DNA of 64,000 bases from Luteibacter sp. SG786 (GTDB lineage Bacteria; Pseudomonadota; Gammaproteobacteria; Xanthomonadales; Rhodanobacteraceae), in contig NZ_JAAOYX010000003.1 of assembly GCF_011759605.1 (NCBI RefSeq), positions 546,107-610,106 on the forward strand, written 5' to 3'. The number at the start of each line of letters is the position of its first letter. The first letter of the stretch is position 1. A model generated the notes under the pieces. It did not search any database. It had not been told where the DNA came from and saw nothing but the letters and a program-made list of their open reading frames with translations. Shown in pieces: positions 25,898 through 34,866 of this stretch. Position numbers and translations under genes: made by a program.

Positions 25898-26652
25898 TCC
25901 TTCTGCTCGACCTCGGCAACACCCGGCTCAAGTTCGCGCTGCTCGACGGCGACACTTTCGTGCGTCGCGGCGCGTTTGGCTGGGATGCGGACATCGCCCA
26001 CGAACTCGCCACGCTATGGAGCGGCTGGCCCGCGCCGCGGCGTGTCGTAGGGGCATCGGTGGTGGATGCCGCGCGTGAAACGGCGGTGGCCGTGGCCGTG
26101 GGCAGCGCCTTCGATCTCGATACGACGTGGGTACGCACGCCGGCCCAGGCCTGTGGGGTCACGAATGCCTATGCCGAACCGCATCGCCTGGGCGTGGACC
26201 GCTTCCTCGCCATGGTGGACGCGTTCGCCGCTGGCCGCGCGCCGTCCGTGCTGGCCAGTGTGGGCACCGCGCTCACGCTCGATGCACTGGACGCCGAGGG
26301 CCGGCACCTCGGCGGCTGGATCGCACCAGGCCCGCTGCTGATGCAGCAGTCTGTCCTCGGCGCGACGGCGCAGGTGCGCCCGGATCGCCCGGGCGCGGTG
26401 CGCGACCTTGCCGACAACACCGCCGACGGGCTCGCCTCGGGGTGCTGGCAGGCGTGCGCCGCGCTGGTGGACCGCTTCGTGGATCGGGTGGCGCTACAGC
26501 TGGGAGGCGCACCGTCGGTCACGCTGGGTGGCGGCGATGCCGACATCCTCGCGCCCCTGCTCGGGCGCAAAGTGGAACTGGTTCCCGACGCGGTGCTGCG
26601 CGGGCTCGCGGTGTGGGCCAGGACGCATGCTCCCGCGAGCGATATCGCCTAG
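25894..26652 (+). CDS. coaX: Type III pantothenate kinase
   Basis: A 252-residue kinase catalysing the first step of coenzyme A synthesis, pantothenate to 4'-phosphopantothenate. The ASKHA-fold phosphate loop is LLLDLGNTRLKFAL at residues 3-16; RLGVDRFLAM carries the GxDR signature; LASVGTALTLDAL and GGWIAPGPLLM are further family motifs, as is VTLGGGDADIL near the end. Unlike type I and II enzymes, type III is not inhibited by CoA and needs a monovalent cation. It overlaps birA by four bases. A SPOR protein gene follows after 66 bp. Confidence 0.95.
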   Translation: MILLLDLGNTRLKFALLDGDTFVRRGAFGWDADIAHELATLWSGWPAPRRVVGASVVDAARETAVAVAVGSAFDLDTTWVRTPAQACGVTNAYAEPHRLGVDRFLAMVDAFAAGRAPSVLASVGTALTLDALDAEGRHLGGWIAPGPLLMQQSVLGATAQVRPDRPGAVRDLADNTADGLASGCWQACAALVDRFVDRVALQLGGAPSVTLGGGDADILAPLLGRKVELVPDAVLRGLAVWARTHAPASDIA

Positions 26653-26718
26653 AATCCGGGCGCTGCCGGTTCTTACAGGGGAACGCGAGCAGGCCCTACC
26701 GGATGACCCAAGGCCCTC

Positions 26719-27525
26719 ATGCTTCTGCGTTTGCTCTTCGTTCTCTTGATCGCCCTGAACATCGCCGTGGCCGCGTGGCTGCTGCTGGGCGATTCGGGAA
26801 CGCGCGCGGCGGACCCGAACGAGGGCGACGTGCCCAGGCTGAAGCTGCTCGCCGAGTTGCCGGAACCGCCGGTTGCCGGTGCATCGGCCCCCGCGTCCGC
26901 GGCAACGCCTTGGGCTAGCGCTTCGGCGCCGCCGTCCCCGGCCATGACGGCGCCTGCCGCGCCCGCCGCGGTGGCACCCTCGCCCAAGCCCGTCGCACCG
27001 CAGCCGAAAGCTCCGGTGGAAGCGACCCCCGTGTCGGCAGCCACCGCCCCGACCAGTCCCCGCCGCAGCTATCGCTGCCTCGCGCTCGGACCGTTCCCGA
27101 ACCAGGTGGACCTGCGCGCCGCACGTACCGCCATCGCATCGCGCACCGTGCGCAGCAGGCAGCGCCAGGAACAGACCAGCGAATCGCGCGGATGGCGCGT
27201 CTTCCTGCCGGCTCAGGCCACGCGTGAACTGGCATTGGCGCAGGCAAGGCGCTTGGAAGCGAAGGGCATCAAGGATTACTTCGTCGTCACCGCAGCGGGC
27301 GAATTGCAGAACTCGGTGGCGCTGGGCCTGTTCCACGACCCCGCGAACGCCCGCAAGCGCCGCGACGAAGTGATCGCCGCCGGCTTCCCGGCCCGCATGA
27401 GCGAGCGCACGGAAACCACGCCGGTCTGGTGGCTCGACGTGGTCGTGCCCGACGAGGCCGGGGCCGACATTCGCCGAAGCATCCGCACCCCGGGGATAAC
27501 GGCGCGAAGCACCGGCTGCTTCTGA
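26719..27525 (+). CDS. SPOR-domain membrane protein
   Basis: A 268-residue protein. One N-terminal membrane anchor (LLRLLFVLLIALNIAVAAWLLL) is followed by a long Ala/Pro linker (~50-110) and a C-terminal SPOR domain with YRCLALGPFPNQ, VFLPAQATRELALAQARRLEAKGIKDYFVVT and VALGLFHDPANARKRRDEV. SPOR domains bind glycan strands stripped of stem peptides at the division site. Here the module reads as one full and one partial repeat, and the protein is probably periplasmic and tethered to the inner membrane. It follows birA-coaX, as in many gammaproteobacteria. Its stop lies 16 bp before the tRNA gene. Confidence 0.85.
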   Translation: MLLRLLFVLLIALNIAVAAWLLLGDSGTRAADPNEGDVPRLKLLAELPEPPVAGASAPASAATPWASASAPPSPAMTAPAAPAAVAPSPKPVAPQPKAPVEATPVSAATAPTSPRRSYRCLALGPFPNQVDLRAARTAIASRTVRSRQRQEQTSESRGWRVFLPAQATRELALAQARRLEAKGIKDYFVVTAAGELQNSVALGLFHDPANARKRRDEVIAAGFPARMSERTETTPVWWLDVVVPDEAGADIRRSIRTPGITARSTGCF

Positions 27526-27541
27526 TAAACTCCCCGCCTTC

Positions 27542-27617
27542 GCCGGCATAGCTCAGTTGGTAGAGCAACCGCCTTGTAAGCGGTAGGTCCCCAGTTCGAA
27601 TCCGGGTGCCGGCACCA
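27542..27617 (+). tRNA. tRNA-Thr (anticodon TGT)
   Basis: A 76-base tRNA gene with encoded CCA. The acceptor arms GCCGGCA and TGCCGGC pair over seven bases, with A as discriminator. The D arm is GCTCAGTTGGTAGAGC, the anticodon stem ACCGC/GCGGT encloses CTTGTAA with TGT at positions 34-36, and the T loop is GTTCGAATC. It reads ACA and, with wobble modification, other threonine codons. Confidence 0.97.
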
Positions 27618-27796
27618 TCTCTCTCGCTCATCCCTCGCATCGGCACCATTCCACGCCATTTCAGGGCGTTCGGAATCGCGTGCCGGTTTCGCGTGGCTTT
27701 TTCATGAGCCGCCTATAGCCGCGCCCCCGGAATCGGCCCACGATGCCATCGTCGCGTCCGGCGCGGGCGCTCCTCTCCATGGAACGGAGGCGGGTC

Positions 27797-29440
27797 ATGA
27801 AGATCAGACATGGGGTACTCATCGTTGTCGCCTTATTGGCGGGCGCGGTTGCCGCGCACGCCGACGATGCCGGGAAGACGGCCAGTGGCGTTCGCTACCA
27901 CGGCGGCGACGAGATCCTTCTGCAAGGCTTCCATTGGAACTCGACACGCGTGAAGCCCGGTGGGTGGTACGCGGAATTGAAGGGTCGCGCGGCGCAGATC
28001 GCCGCCGACGGATTCACCGCGGTGTGGATGCCGCCGCCATGGCGCGACACATCGAGTTGGAAGGACGACGCGAAAGGCACCAGCGGTGGTGGTGAGGGTT
28101 ACTTCTGGAAGGACTTCGATAAGAACAGCGGGTATGGCACCGACGCGGACCTCCGCGCGGCGGTGGCGGCGCTCAACGGCGCGCACGTGAAACCCGTGTT
28201 CGACATCGTGCCGAACCATCGCGACGCGAAGGCCGAAGGTTCGACGTTGAGTATTCCCGCGGGAAAGGGACGCTTGCGCATCGATAGCTGCGACGGTCGT
28301 CCGTGCGACGACGGTGACCCTTTCATGGATGGCTCTTCCGACCTCAATCTTGCCAACGCCGAGAACGAGGCGATGTTCGCGGCGGAACTGAAATTGCTGC
28401 ACGACACCTACGGCGCGGGCGGTTTCCGCTTCGACTTCGTTCGGGGTTACGCCGCACGCCATGTCGACGACCTGATGAAGGGCAGCGACGACAGCGGTTT
28501 CTGCGTGGGCGAATTCTGGAAGGGTCCAAGCGAATTTCCCGAGGGCGATCCCAACCGGTCGAAGTCGTGGCAGGACCTGCTCATGGCGTGGTCCGACCAG
28601 GCGAAGTGCACCGTGTTCGACTTTGCCCTGAAGGAACGGATGCAGAACGGATCGGTGCCCGACTGGCGATACGGATTGAACGGAAATCCGCAACGAAGCT
28701 GGCGAGAGGTGGCGACCACGTTCGTGGACAATCACGACACCGGGTATTCGCCGGGTTCCTATGGCGGTCAGCACCACTGGGCGTTGCGTCCGGATCGTCT
28801 CCGCATGGCGTATGCCTTCATCCTCACCACGCCCGGTACGCCAACGGTGTACTGGCCGGACATGTACGAGGGAGCGACACCGACGCCACTGCACGATTAT
28901 CTCCGCCGTTTGATAACGATCCGGCGCGATGCCGGCGTGCGTGCCGGTTCGGACGTGTCCTTCAACACCGATCAAGGCGGACTCGTGGCCCGGGTGACCG
29001 GGACTCGTCAGACGGTTGTCGTAGCTCTTGATTCGCGGCTTACCGAGCCTCGGGTCATCAGCGACCAATCGTTCGTGCCGGCGCTGGAAGACGATGGCGG
29101 AAAGGTGCGGATATGGGAAAGCGGCGCGGTGACACCGGTGGATGTGAATTTTCGCTGCGACAAGGGCGAAACGACGAAGGGCCGAAGTGTCTATGTCGTC
29201 GGCGGCAGCAAAGAGCTGGGTCTTTGGAAACTGGAAGACGCCGTGAAACTCGAGCCCGCGACGTATCCCACGTGGAAGGGCACCGTTTCCATGGCGCCTG
29301 CCTTCGCGACCGCGTGGAAATGCGTGATTCGCGACGAAACGGGCACGCCGGACGCGTTGAAGGCGACGGCAACCTGGGAGCCTGGCGACAACAACGAAGT
29401 GACTCCGGCCGCGGGGGCGAGCACCGAGGGTTCGTTCTGA
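27797..29440 (+). CDS. Maltotetraose-forming alpha-amylase (GH13) with starch-binding domain (CBM20)
   Basis: A 547-residue exported enzyme. The signal peptide is MKIRHGVLIVVALLAGAVAAHA. The GH13 barrel closely follows the Pseudomonas stutzeri maltotetraohydrolase as I recall it: VRYHGGDEILLQGFHWN, GFTAVWMPPPWRD, GGFRFDFVRGYA, FCVGEFWKGPSE and TFVDNHDTGYSPG. The catalytic residues would be Asp213, Glu239 and Asp314; their spacing (26 and 75 residues) equals that of Asp193, Glu219 and Asp294 in the known enzyme. The C-terminal ~105 residues form a CBM20 (FRCDKGETTKGRSVYVVGG, LGLWKLEDAVKL, YPTWKGTVSM, WKCVIRDE). It should release maltotetraose from starch ends (EC 3.2.1.60). The ATG has CGGAGG 6 bp upstream. 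Six bases separate it from the convergent LysR gene. Confidence 0.92.
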   Translation: MKIRHGVLIVVALLAGAVAAHADDAGKTASGVRYHGGDEILLQGFHWNSTRVKPGGWYAELKGRAAQIAADGFTAVWMPPPWRDTSSWKDDAKGTSGGGEGYFWKDFDKNSGYGTDADLRAAVAALNGAHVKPVFDIVPNHRDAKAEGSTLSIPAGKGRLRIDSCDGRPCDDGDPFMDGSSDLNLANAENEAMFAAELKLLHDTYGAGGFRFDFVRGYAARHVDDLMKGSDDSGFCVGEFWKGPSEFPEGDPNRSKSWQDLLMAWSDQAKCTVFDFALKERMQNGSVPDWRYGLNGNPQRSWREVATTFVDNHDTGYSPGSYGGQHHWALRPDRLRMAYAFILTTPGTPTVYWPDMYEGATPTPLHDYLRRLITIRRDAGVRAGSDVSFNTDQGGLVARVTGTRQTVVVALDSRLTEPRVISDQSFVPALEDDGGKVRIWESGAVTPVDVNFRCDKGETTKGRSVYVVGGSKELGLWKLEDAVKLEPATYPTWKGTVSMAPAFATAWKCVIRDETGTPDALKATATWEPGDNNEVTPAAGASTEGSF

Positions 29441-29446
29441 AGGCGG

Positions 29447-30343
29447 CTAGGCGGCGACGCGGGCGAACTCTTCCCGCAGGAAGTCCCTGAGCCGCTGCAC
29501 GGCAGGCGTCAATTGCGAGCGATGCGCTGTCACCAGATTGAGCGGCGCGTGCTCGCCAAGGTTCGGCAGGAGGTCGACCAAACGCCCCGAGCGCAGATCG
29601 GCCTCGATGTCGGCTCGCGACTTGTAGATGATGCCGTGGCCGGCAAGGCCCCAGCGATGCGTCACCTCGCCGTCGTCGCTGATGCGGTTGCCGGATACCT
29701 TCACCGTGTGCAGCCCGCGCGGAAGGTCGAACAACCAGCGGTCGTGCACCTGATCGCCCCAGACGAAGCAAAGGCAGTTGTGTTCCCGCAGTTCGTCCGG
29801 GTGGGAAGGGGCGCCGTGCCTGGCCACGTAATCGGGGGAAGCGCAGACCACGCGGCGGTTGTCGGGCAGCAACGGTTGCGCCACCAGGGTGGAATCCCGC
29901 AGCACGCCGTAGCGTACGGCGGCGTCGATCGGATGGCGATGCAGGTCGGTGATGCGATCGCTGATCCGCAGCTGCAATGTCACGTCGGGATGCGCCGCCT
30001 GGAAGACATCGAGCCACGGCAGGAGCACATTCCGTCCGAGGTCGGACGGCACGGCGAGGCGCAGGGGGCCGGAGATGTCGCCGCGGCCTTCCGCCAGCAC
30101 GCGCGATCCACTGGCCAGCGAATCCAGCATGGCGCGAGCGTGTGGCAGGTAACGCTCGCCATCGTCGGACAGGCGCATGCTCCGGGTGGAGCGCACGAAC
30201 AGCCGTACGCCCAGTTCGCGTTCCAGCCGCTGGACGGCATTGCTCACCATGGCCGGCGTGCCGCCGGCCAGCCGCGCCGCCGCGGAGAAGCTGCCGGCGT
30301 CAACCGTTTGTACGAAGGCGTTTACGTCGTCCAGTCGGATCAT
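29447..30343 (-). CDS. LysR-family transcriptional regulator
   Basis: A 298-residue regulator of the CrgA-like subgroup. The DNA-binding domain is MIRLDDVNAFVQTVDAGSFSAAARLAGGTPAMVSNAVQRLERELGVRLFVRS, followed by the wing TRSMRLSDDGERYL. The effector domain starts near residue 90 (GPLRLAVPSDLGRNVLLPWLDVFQ) and includes YGVLRDSTLVAQPL, a loop CLCFVWGDQ and GHGIIYKS. Start chosen at the family N-terminus; the frame stays open far upstream without protein-like sequence. It is tail-to-tail with the amylase and head-to-head with the rhodanese gene (117 bp apart), so the rhodanese-arginase pair is the more likely target. Effector unknown. Confidence 0.9.
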   Translation of the reverse strand: MIRLDDVNAFVQTVDAGSFSAAARLAGGTPAMVSNAVQRLERELGVRLFVRSTRSMRLSDDGERYLPHARAMLDSLASGSRVLAEGRGDISGPLRLAVPSDLGRNVLLPWLDVFQAAHPDVTLQLRISDRITDLHRHPIDAAVRYGVLRDSTLVAQPLLPDNRRVVCASPDYVARHGAPSHPDELREHNCLCFVWGDQVHDRWLFDLPRGLHTVKVSGNRISDDGEVTHRWGLAGHGIIYKSRADIEADLRSGRLVDLLPNLGEHAPLNLVTAHRSQLTPAVQRLRDFLREEFARVAA

Positions 30344-30460
30344 CGAACGCTGCTTGCTGTCGGGGCAGCCATAGTGCCTGCTGGAGACGGGTGGCGGAAA
30401 GTCGGGCTCGGCTGCTGCACTGCAACCAGTCCGTTGCATGGCCCGGTGTAAACTCCGGGG

Positions 30461-30853
30461 ATGACTGGCTTCCGCGCACCTTTTCTGCTTGCCGCCCTGC
30501 TGCTTTGTCCCGCCGCATGGGCGCAGGACGTTTCCCGGGAGGCGCTGGCCCGCCGCATGGCGTCGCATGCCGCTCCCTTGCTCCTCGACGTACGCACCCC
30601 GAAAGAATACGGCGAGGGCCACCTCGCGGGCGCCCTGAACATTCCCGTGGAGGACGTTGCGGCGCGCCATGGCGTGCTCGGCGTTCCGCACGATCGGGAA
30701 GTCGTGGTCTATTGCAAGTCCGGCAAGCGCGCGGCACGTGCCCGCGACACGTTGCAGTCGCTGGGATACACCAATGTGCGGCTGCTCGACGGCAGCGCCG
30801 ACGCCTGGCGTGCCGAAGCCCGCCCGCTGGTCCAAGAACATCCATCTCCCTGA
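30461..30853 (+). CDS. Periplasmic single-domain rhodanese
   Basis: A 130-residue protein. The signal peptide MTGFRAPFLLAALLLCPAAWAQ is followed by one rhodanese domain: LLLDVRTPKEYGEGHLAGALNIP and the active-site loop VVYCKSGKRAARA with the catalytic Cys, then LQSLGYTNVRLLDGSADAW. Such proteins carry a persulfide on the Cys and act in sulfur transfer or cyanide/thiol detoxification. The signal peptide places it in the periplasm. The arginase gene starts 11 bp after its stop, so they are an operon on paper, although no shared pathway is obvious. Confidence 0.88.
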   Translation: MTGFRAPFLLAALLLCPAAWAQDVSREALARRMASHAAPLLLDVRTPKEYGEGHLAGALNIPVEDVAARHGVLGVPHDREVVVYCKSGKRAARARDTLQSLGYTNVRLLDGSADAWRAEARPLVQEHPSP

Positions 30854-30864
30854 GTCGTCCCGTC

Positions 30865-31785
30865 ATGAGTCCTATCACCCGTTCGGTCGCCCTCGTCGGC
30901 GTCCCCACTGATATCGGTGCCGGTCACCGCGGCAGTTCCATGGGCCCCGAAGCCCTCCGCGTCGCGCGCCTGGCGGAGCGTCTGGCGAAGCGCGGCATGC
31001 ATGTCGTGGATCGCGGCAACCTCTCCGGGCCGCTGAACCCGTGGCAGCCGCCGACGGACGGCTATCGCCACCTGGACGCCGTCGTGGCATGGAACACCGC
31101 CGTGCACGAGGCGATCCACGCCGCACTGGCGGACGGCCACTTGCCGGTGATGCTGGGCGGCGACCATTGCCTCGCCATCGGTTCCATTTCCGCCGTGGCC
31201 CGCCATTGCCGGGAAACGGGGAAGAAGCTCCGCGTGCTGTGGCTCGACGCCCATGCGGACTTCAACACCAGCCAGATCACGCCCTCGGGCAACATCCACG
31301 GCATGCCGGTGGCCTGTCTTTGCGGCTACGGCCCCGAGGCGCTCACGCATATCGGCGGCACGGTGCCGGCGACCACCCCGGATGTGTTCCGCCAGATAGG
31401 CATTCGCTCCGTGGACGAGGGCGAAAAGCGCTTCGTGCACGAGGTGGGGCTCGATATCTACGACATGCGCTACATCGACGAGATCGGCATGAAAGCCGCG
31501 ATGGAAGAGGCACTCGCCGGGGTCGATGAAGACACCCACCTGCACATCAGCTTCGACGTCGATTTCCTCGATCCGTCGATCGCCCCGGGCGTGGGCACCA
31601 CCGTGCGCGGCGGTCCCAGCTATCGCGAGGCCCAGCTTTGCATGGAAATGATCGCGGACACCGGCCGCGTGGGTTCGCTGGACATCGTGGAGTTGAACCC
31701 CGCTTTCGACAAGCGCAACCAGACCGCGAAGCTGGCGGTGGACCTCGTGGAATCGCTGTTCGGCAAGTCCACCCTGATGCGCTGA
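30865..31785 (+). CDS. rocF: Arginase
   Basis: A 306-residue Mn-dependent enzyme that hydrolyses L-arginine to ornithine and urea. The ureohydrolase signatures are complete: [52 protein letters not shown] contains the His/Met-Pro segment that separates arginases (GNxHGMP) from agmatinases. [22 protein letters not shown] is the usual N-terminus. Length equals that of bacterial arginases. It lies 11 bp after the rhodanese gene and upstream of trpS (100 bp). No ornithine aminotransferase or urease genes are in the window. Confidence 0.93.
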   Translation: MSPITRSVALVGVPTDIGAGHRGSSMGPEALRVARLAERLAKRGMHVVDRGNLSGPLNPWQPPTDGYRHLDAVVAWNTAVHEAIHAALADGHLPVMLGGDHCLAIGSISAVARHCRETGKKLRVLWLDAHADFNTSQITPSGNIHGMPVACLCGYGPEALTHIGGTVPATTPDVFRQIGIRSVDEGEKRFVHEVGLDIYDMRYIDEIGMKAAMEEALAGVDEDTHLHISFDVDFLDPSIAPGVGTTVRGGPSYREAQLCMEMIADTGRVGSLDIVELNPAFDKRNQTAKLAVDLVESLFGKSTLMR

Positions 31786-31885
31786 GGGCGGGGCGCGGCA
31801 ACCTGCCACGCGGCAGGGTCGCCGCCCGGCGGCCACGCGGGCTACACTCGACCGGTTTCCGCCCGTTCGAGTATCAGGCTTCCCT

Positions 31886-33304
31886 ATGCACACCCGCGTC
31901 CTCACCGGCATCACCACCACCGGCACGCCGCACCTCGGCAATTACGTCGGCGCCATCCGGCCGGCCATCCAGGCCAGCCGGGACCCGAACGTCGACGCGT
32001 TCTACTTCATGGCCGACTACCACGCCCTGATCAAGAGCGACGATGCCGACCGCGTGGAAGCCTCACGCCTCATGATCACGGCCAGCTGGCTCGCCGCGGG
32101 GCTCGATCCGGAACGCACCACTTTCTACCGCCAGTCCGACGTGCCGGAAGTGCCCGAGCTGATGTGGCTGCTCACCTGCGTCACGTCGAAGGGCCTGCTC
32201 AACCGCGCCCATGCCTACAAGGCGGCCGTGGATCGCAACATCGAGAACCAGGAAGACGCCGATGCGGGTGTCACGGCCGGTCTCTACATGTATCCCGTGC
32301 TGATGGCGGCCGACATTCTCGCGTTCAACGCGAACAAGGTGCCGGTGGGGCGCGACCAGATCCAGCACATTGAAATGGCGCGCGACATCGCGCAGCGTTT
32401 CAACCATACCTACGGCCGCGAGTTCTTCGTGATGCCCGAGGCGCTGATCGAGGAACAGGTGGCCACCCTGCCTGGCCTCGACGGGCGCAAGATGTCCAAG
32501 AGCTACGACAACACCATCCCGCTGTTCGAAGGGGGCCCGAAGGCGCTGCGCGAGGCGATCATGAAGATTGTCACCGACTCGCGCGCCCCCGGCGAGCCGA
32601 AAGACACCGAGGATTCCGCGCTCTTCACCATCTACAAGGCCTTCGCATCGCCGGAGGAAACCGCGACGTTCGCCGAGTCGCTGCATGGTGGCCTGGGCTG
32701 GGGCGAAGCCAAGCAGGTGCTTTTCGAGCGAGTGGACGCCGAGGTGGCGCCGATGCGTGAACGCTACGACGCATTGATGGCAAGCCCCGGGCAGATGGAA
32801 GACATCCTGCTCGCCGGTGCCGCCAAGGCACGTGCCATCGCCGGGCCGCTGCTGGAAACGCTCCGCGAGGCCGTGGGCCTGCGTAGCGCGCGTCACAAGC
32901 CGGTCGCGCATCAAGCCGGCGCCACGCCGCCGGTGGCGCCGAAGGCGAAGCCGCCACGCTTCGCGAGCTTTCGCGACAGCGACGGCAGCTTCCGCTTCCG
33001 ACTGTTCGGCGCGGACGGCGAGGAACTGCTGCTGTCGGTGCCTTTCGCCGATCCGAAGGCGGCCGGTGCCTTGCGTCAGGCCCTGTCCACGCTGAGTGGC
33101 GCGCAGGCGACCATCGCGCCCGAAGGCGATCATCTTGCGTTGCGGGTCGATGGGGAGGTGGTGGCGAACAGCGAGTCGTACCCCGATGCCGCCGCCCGTG
33201 ACGCAGGGCTCGGCCGCCTGCGCGCGGCACTCGACGCGCTCGCTTCCGCCACAGCCGAGGAGGCTGCCGCAAAGGCCGCGCAGGCTTCGGGGCAGAGGCC
33301 CTGA
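31886..33304 (+). CDS. trpS: Tryptophanyl-tRNA synthetase with C-terminal YegP-like extension
   Basis: A 472-residue enzyme that charges tRNA-Trp. The class I signatures are [13 protein letters not shown] (HIGH-type) near residues 11-23 and KMSKS at 202-206; [18 protein letters not shown] is the family tRNA/Trp-binding strand. The normal bacterial enzyme is about 335 residues, so this one carries ~135 extra. After an Ala/Pro/Lys linker, residues ~358-450 show two similar strand-rich modules, one with [16 protein letters not shown] and one with [18 protein letters not shown], that resemble a doublet of DUF1508/YegP repeats. Long TrpS proteins occur in Xanthomonadales. The role of the extension is unknown to me. 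The next small membrane gene begins one base after its stop. Confidence 0.93.
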   Translation: MHTRVLTGITTTGTPHLGNYVGAIRPAIQASRDPNVDAFYFMADYHALIKSDDADRVEASRLMITASWLAAGLDPERTTFYRQSDVPEVPELMWLLTCVTSKGLLNRAHAYKAAVDRNIENQEDADAGVTAGLYMYPVLMAADILAFNANKVPVGRDQIQHIEMARDIAQRFNHTYGREFFVMPEALIEEQVATLPGLDGRKMSKSYDNTIPLFEGGPKALREAIMKIVTDSRAPGEPKDTEDSALFTIYKAFASPEETATFAESLHGGLGWGEAKQVLFERVDAEVAPMRERYDALMASPGQMEDILLAGAAKARAIAGPLLETLREAVGLRSARHKPVAHQAGATPPVAPKAKPPRFASFRDSDGSFRFRLFGADGEELLLSVPFADPKAAGALRQALSTLSGAQATIAPEGDHLALRVDGEVVANSESYPDAAARDAGLGRLRAALDALASATAEEAAAKAAQASGQRP

Positions 33305-33305
33305 C

Positions 33306-33631
33306 ATGCGTTATCTCGCGATCCTGCTGCTCGCCCCCTGGCTGATCGTGCTGGGCTGGGCGTATTGGCTTATCCGAAGTCGCTGCCGAAGAACGCGACG
33401 CGTCGTGGTTTCGACGTGCTTGCCCTGCTCGCGGCGACCGTCGCCGCGTTCCAGGCGGCCTTGCTCGCATACGATGGCGTCGAACTGCCGGCCGCCGACC
33501 AGTTCGGCCCGAAAAGCGGTGCGATCTGGCAGCAGGTGGTGCCGGCGCTTTACGGCTACGGGGCGTTTGTCGCCGTGCTCGTGCTGGCGCTCATCATTCG
33601 CCAGATGGTCTGGAAGAAGCGCGCACCGTAA
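33306..33631 (+). pseudogene. Small membrane protein gene with an apparent 1-bp frameshift
   Basis: ATG at 33306, one base after the trpS stop, opens MRYLAILLLAPWLIVLGWAYW, a good membrane helix, then runs into Arg/Cys-rich nonsense. The sequence that should follow, AYPKSLPKNATRRGFDVLALLAA and a second helix FVAVLVLALIIRQMVW, lies in another frame (33365-33631, openable from a TTG). Reading both parts together gives a ~108-residue two- or three-helix protein. The break falls between about 33366 and 33372 and would be repaired by one inserted base. It is either a true mutation, a sequencing error, or a shorter protein using the TTG. Function unknown; closeness to trpS suggests cotranscription. 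Confidence 0.55.
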
Positions 33632-33647
33632 ATCGGCACGACCCTAC

Positions 33648-33729
33648 TGTGGGAGCCGCTTCAGCGGCGATCCCGCGGTAGCGGGATCGCTTGCGGCGAG
33701 CACCCATCGCCGCTGAAGCGGCTCCCACA
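33648..33729. repeat. REP-like inverted repeat, family A, copy 1
   Basis: TGTGGGAGCCGCTTCAGCGGCGAT opens the element and ATCGCCGCTGAAGCGGCTCCCACA closes it; the centre has a second small palindrome CCCGCGGTAGCGGG. It lies between the small membrane gene and the convergent VOC gene. Confidence 0.85.
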
Positions 33730-33742
33730 CAAGGCCTCTGAC

Positions 33743-34123
33743 TCAGTCCCACCGGTTGAGGTGCGGCCCGAACTCCTCGGCTTGTTTGCGCACGATGCAG
33801 AAGCGATGGCCGGTCGGTGCCTCCATGACCCACCATCGTTTGATGAAGCCGATACGCTTCGCCCCGAGCTTCTCGAGCCGGTCGGCCTCGGCGTCCTGAT
33901 CGTCGGCCTCGATGTCCAGGTGCACCCGGCTTGGGTGGTCCACGCGTTGGAGGAGGATCTGCAGTTCGTCCGGCGCGGTCTCCAGCGTGGCGTACTTGCC
34001 GTCGCCTTCTTCGTCCGTGCTCTTGATGGGCTTGCCCAGCGCCTGGCTCCAGAACTCGGCGGCGGTGGCAAGGTCGCCGTCCTGGCAGTCGAGAACGAGT
34101 GCGCACAGTCTGCTGTGATGCAT
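33743..34123 (-). CDS. VOC-family (glyoxalase-like) protein
   Basis: A 126-residue protein with the paired beta-alpha-beta-beta-beta units of the vicinal oxygen chelate fold. Unit one: RLCALVLDCQDGDLATAAEFWSQALGKP and ELQILLQRV; unit two: VHLDIEADDQDAEADRLEKLGAKRI and VMEAPTGHRFCIVRKQ. The last segment is the usual DPxGN/EF-type motif, here APTGHRFCIV. The family includes glyoxalases, dioxygenases and resistance proteins; this small single-domain type (glyoxalase_6) has no assigned substrate. It stands alone between repeat elements. Confidence 0.85.
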   Translation of the reverse strand: MHHSRLCALVLDCQDGDLATAAEFWSQALGKPIKSTDEEGDGKYATLETAPDELQILLQRVDHPSRVHLDIEADDQDAEADRLEKLGAKRIGFIKRWWVMEAPTGHRFCIVRKQAEEFGPHLNRWD

Positions 34124-34249
34124 GGCGGGGCCTCCCGTGAAGGTCGGCGCATGCTAGCTCCGACCGCGGGGCGCTCGCGTGAGGGCTGCGTGCAGATGGG
34201 TTAGGCCCTGGCAGGGACGACGGTCCACGCCTCAACATTCCCGAATCCT

Positions 34250-34335
34250 CGTCATTCCTGCGAAAGCAGGAATCCAGCGCCTTGCGGCACGATCGGGCGT
34301 GGAGTCACTGGGCCCCTGCCTTCGCAGGGGCGACG
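34250..34335. repeat. Inverted repeat, family C (CGTCATTCC type)
   Basis: CGTCATTCCTGCGAAAGCAGGAAT opens the element and a related inverted arm ending CCTTCGCAGGGGCGACG closes it; each arm is itself a hairpin with a GAAA or TTCG loop. It is the known kind of dispersed proteobacterial palindrome and sits downstream of the DUF1456 gene. Confidence 0.7.
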
Positions 34336-34339
34336 GGGT

Positions 34340-34804
34340 TCACGCGCCGCGCAGGCGCTGCGTGAGTCCCTTCAGGAAGTTGCGCAGGAACTGGTCGCCG
34401 CACAGGCGGAAGTTGCTGTGCTTGGGTTGGCGGAAGAGCGCGTTGATCTCGCCGCGCGACACGCGGAAGCCGGCCTCGGTCATGATGGCCAGGATGTCGT
34501 CTTCCTTGAGTTCGAAGGCCACGCGGAGCTTCTTCAGCACCACGTTGTTGTTGACGCGGGTTTCCACGGGGCGGGGCGGCTGGCTCTCGTCGCGGCCGCG
34601 GCGATGCACGATGAGGCCGTCGAGGAAGTGCGCCATGGCGGCGTCGGGCATCTCGACGAAGCCCGGCTCGTCTTCCTTGCGAAGCCAGGGTTCCACCTGT
34701 TCGCGCGTGGCGGGAAAGCCGGCGAGCTTCATGATCTCGACGACATGGACGTCGCCGAGGTCGAGCATGTAGCGGATGCTGCGGAGGGTGTCGTTGTTGA
34801 GCAT
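34340..34804 (-). CDS. DUF1456 family protein (YehS-like)
   Basis: A 154-residue cytoplasmic protein with the two matching halves of DUF1456: MLNNDTLRSIRYMLDLGDVHVVEIMKLAGFPATREQVEPWL and NNNVVLKKLRVAFELKEDDILAIMTEAGFRVSRGEINALFR. Each half carries the L-R-L-D/K-D-I motif of the repeat. The family is common in gammaproteobacteria (YehS) and has no proven function. The start is the ATG of the family N-terminus; an upstream in-frame extension would be read from a REP element (WEPLQRR) and is not protein. Confidence 0.9.
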   Translation of the reverse strand: MLNNDTLRSIRYMLDLGDVHVVEIMKLAGFPATREQVEPWLRKEDEPGFVEMPDAAMAHFLDGLIVHRRGRDESQPPRPVETRVNNNVVLKKLRVAFELKEDDILAIMTEAGFRVSRGEINALFRQPKHSNFRLCGDQFLRNFLKGLTQRLRGA

Positions 34805-34866
34805 GGCGGGAAGGATACCGCGAGTTTCGCGGGAAGCGGGTCGCGGTGGTAGGCGACACGCGAGCA

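Noticed and set aside
27610-27652. Short duplication CGGCACCAT after the tRNA gene as an attachment site
   Set aside because: Only nine bases are repeated 30 bp apart, and there is no integrase or bounded island.
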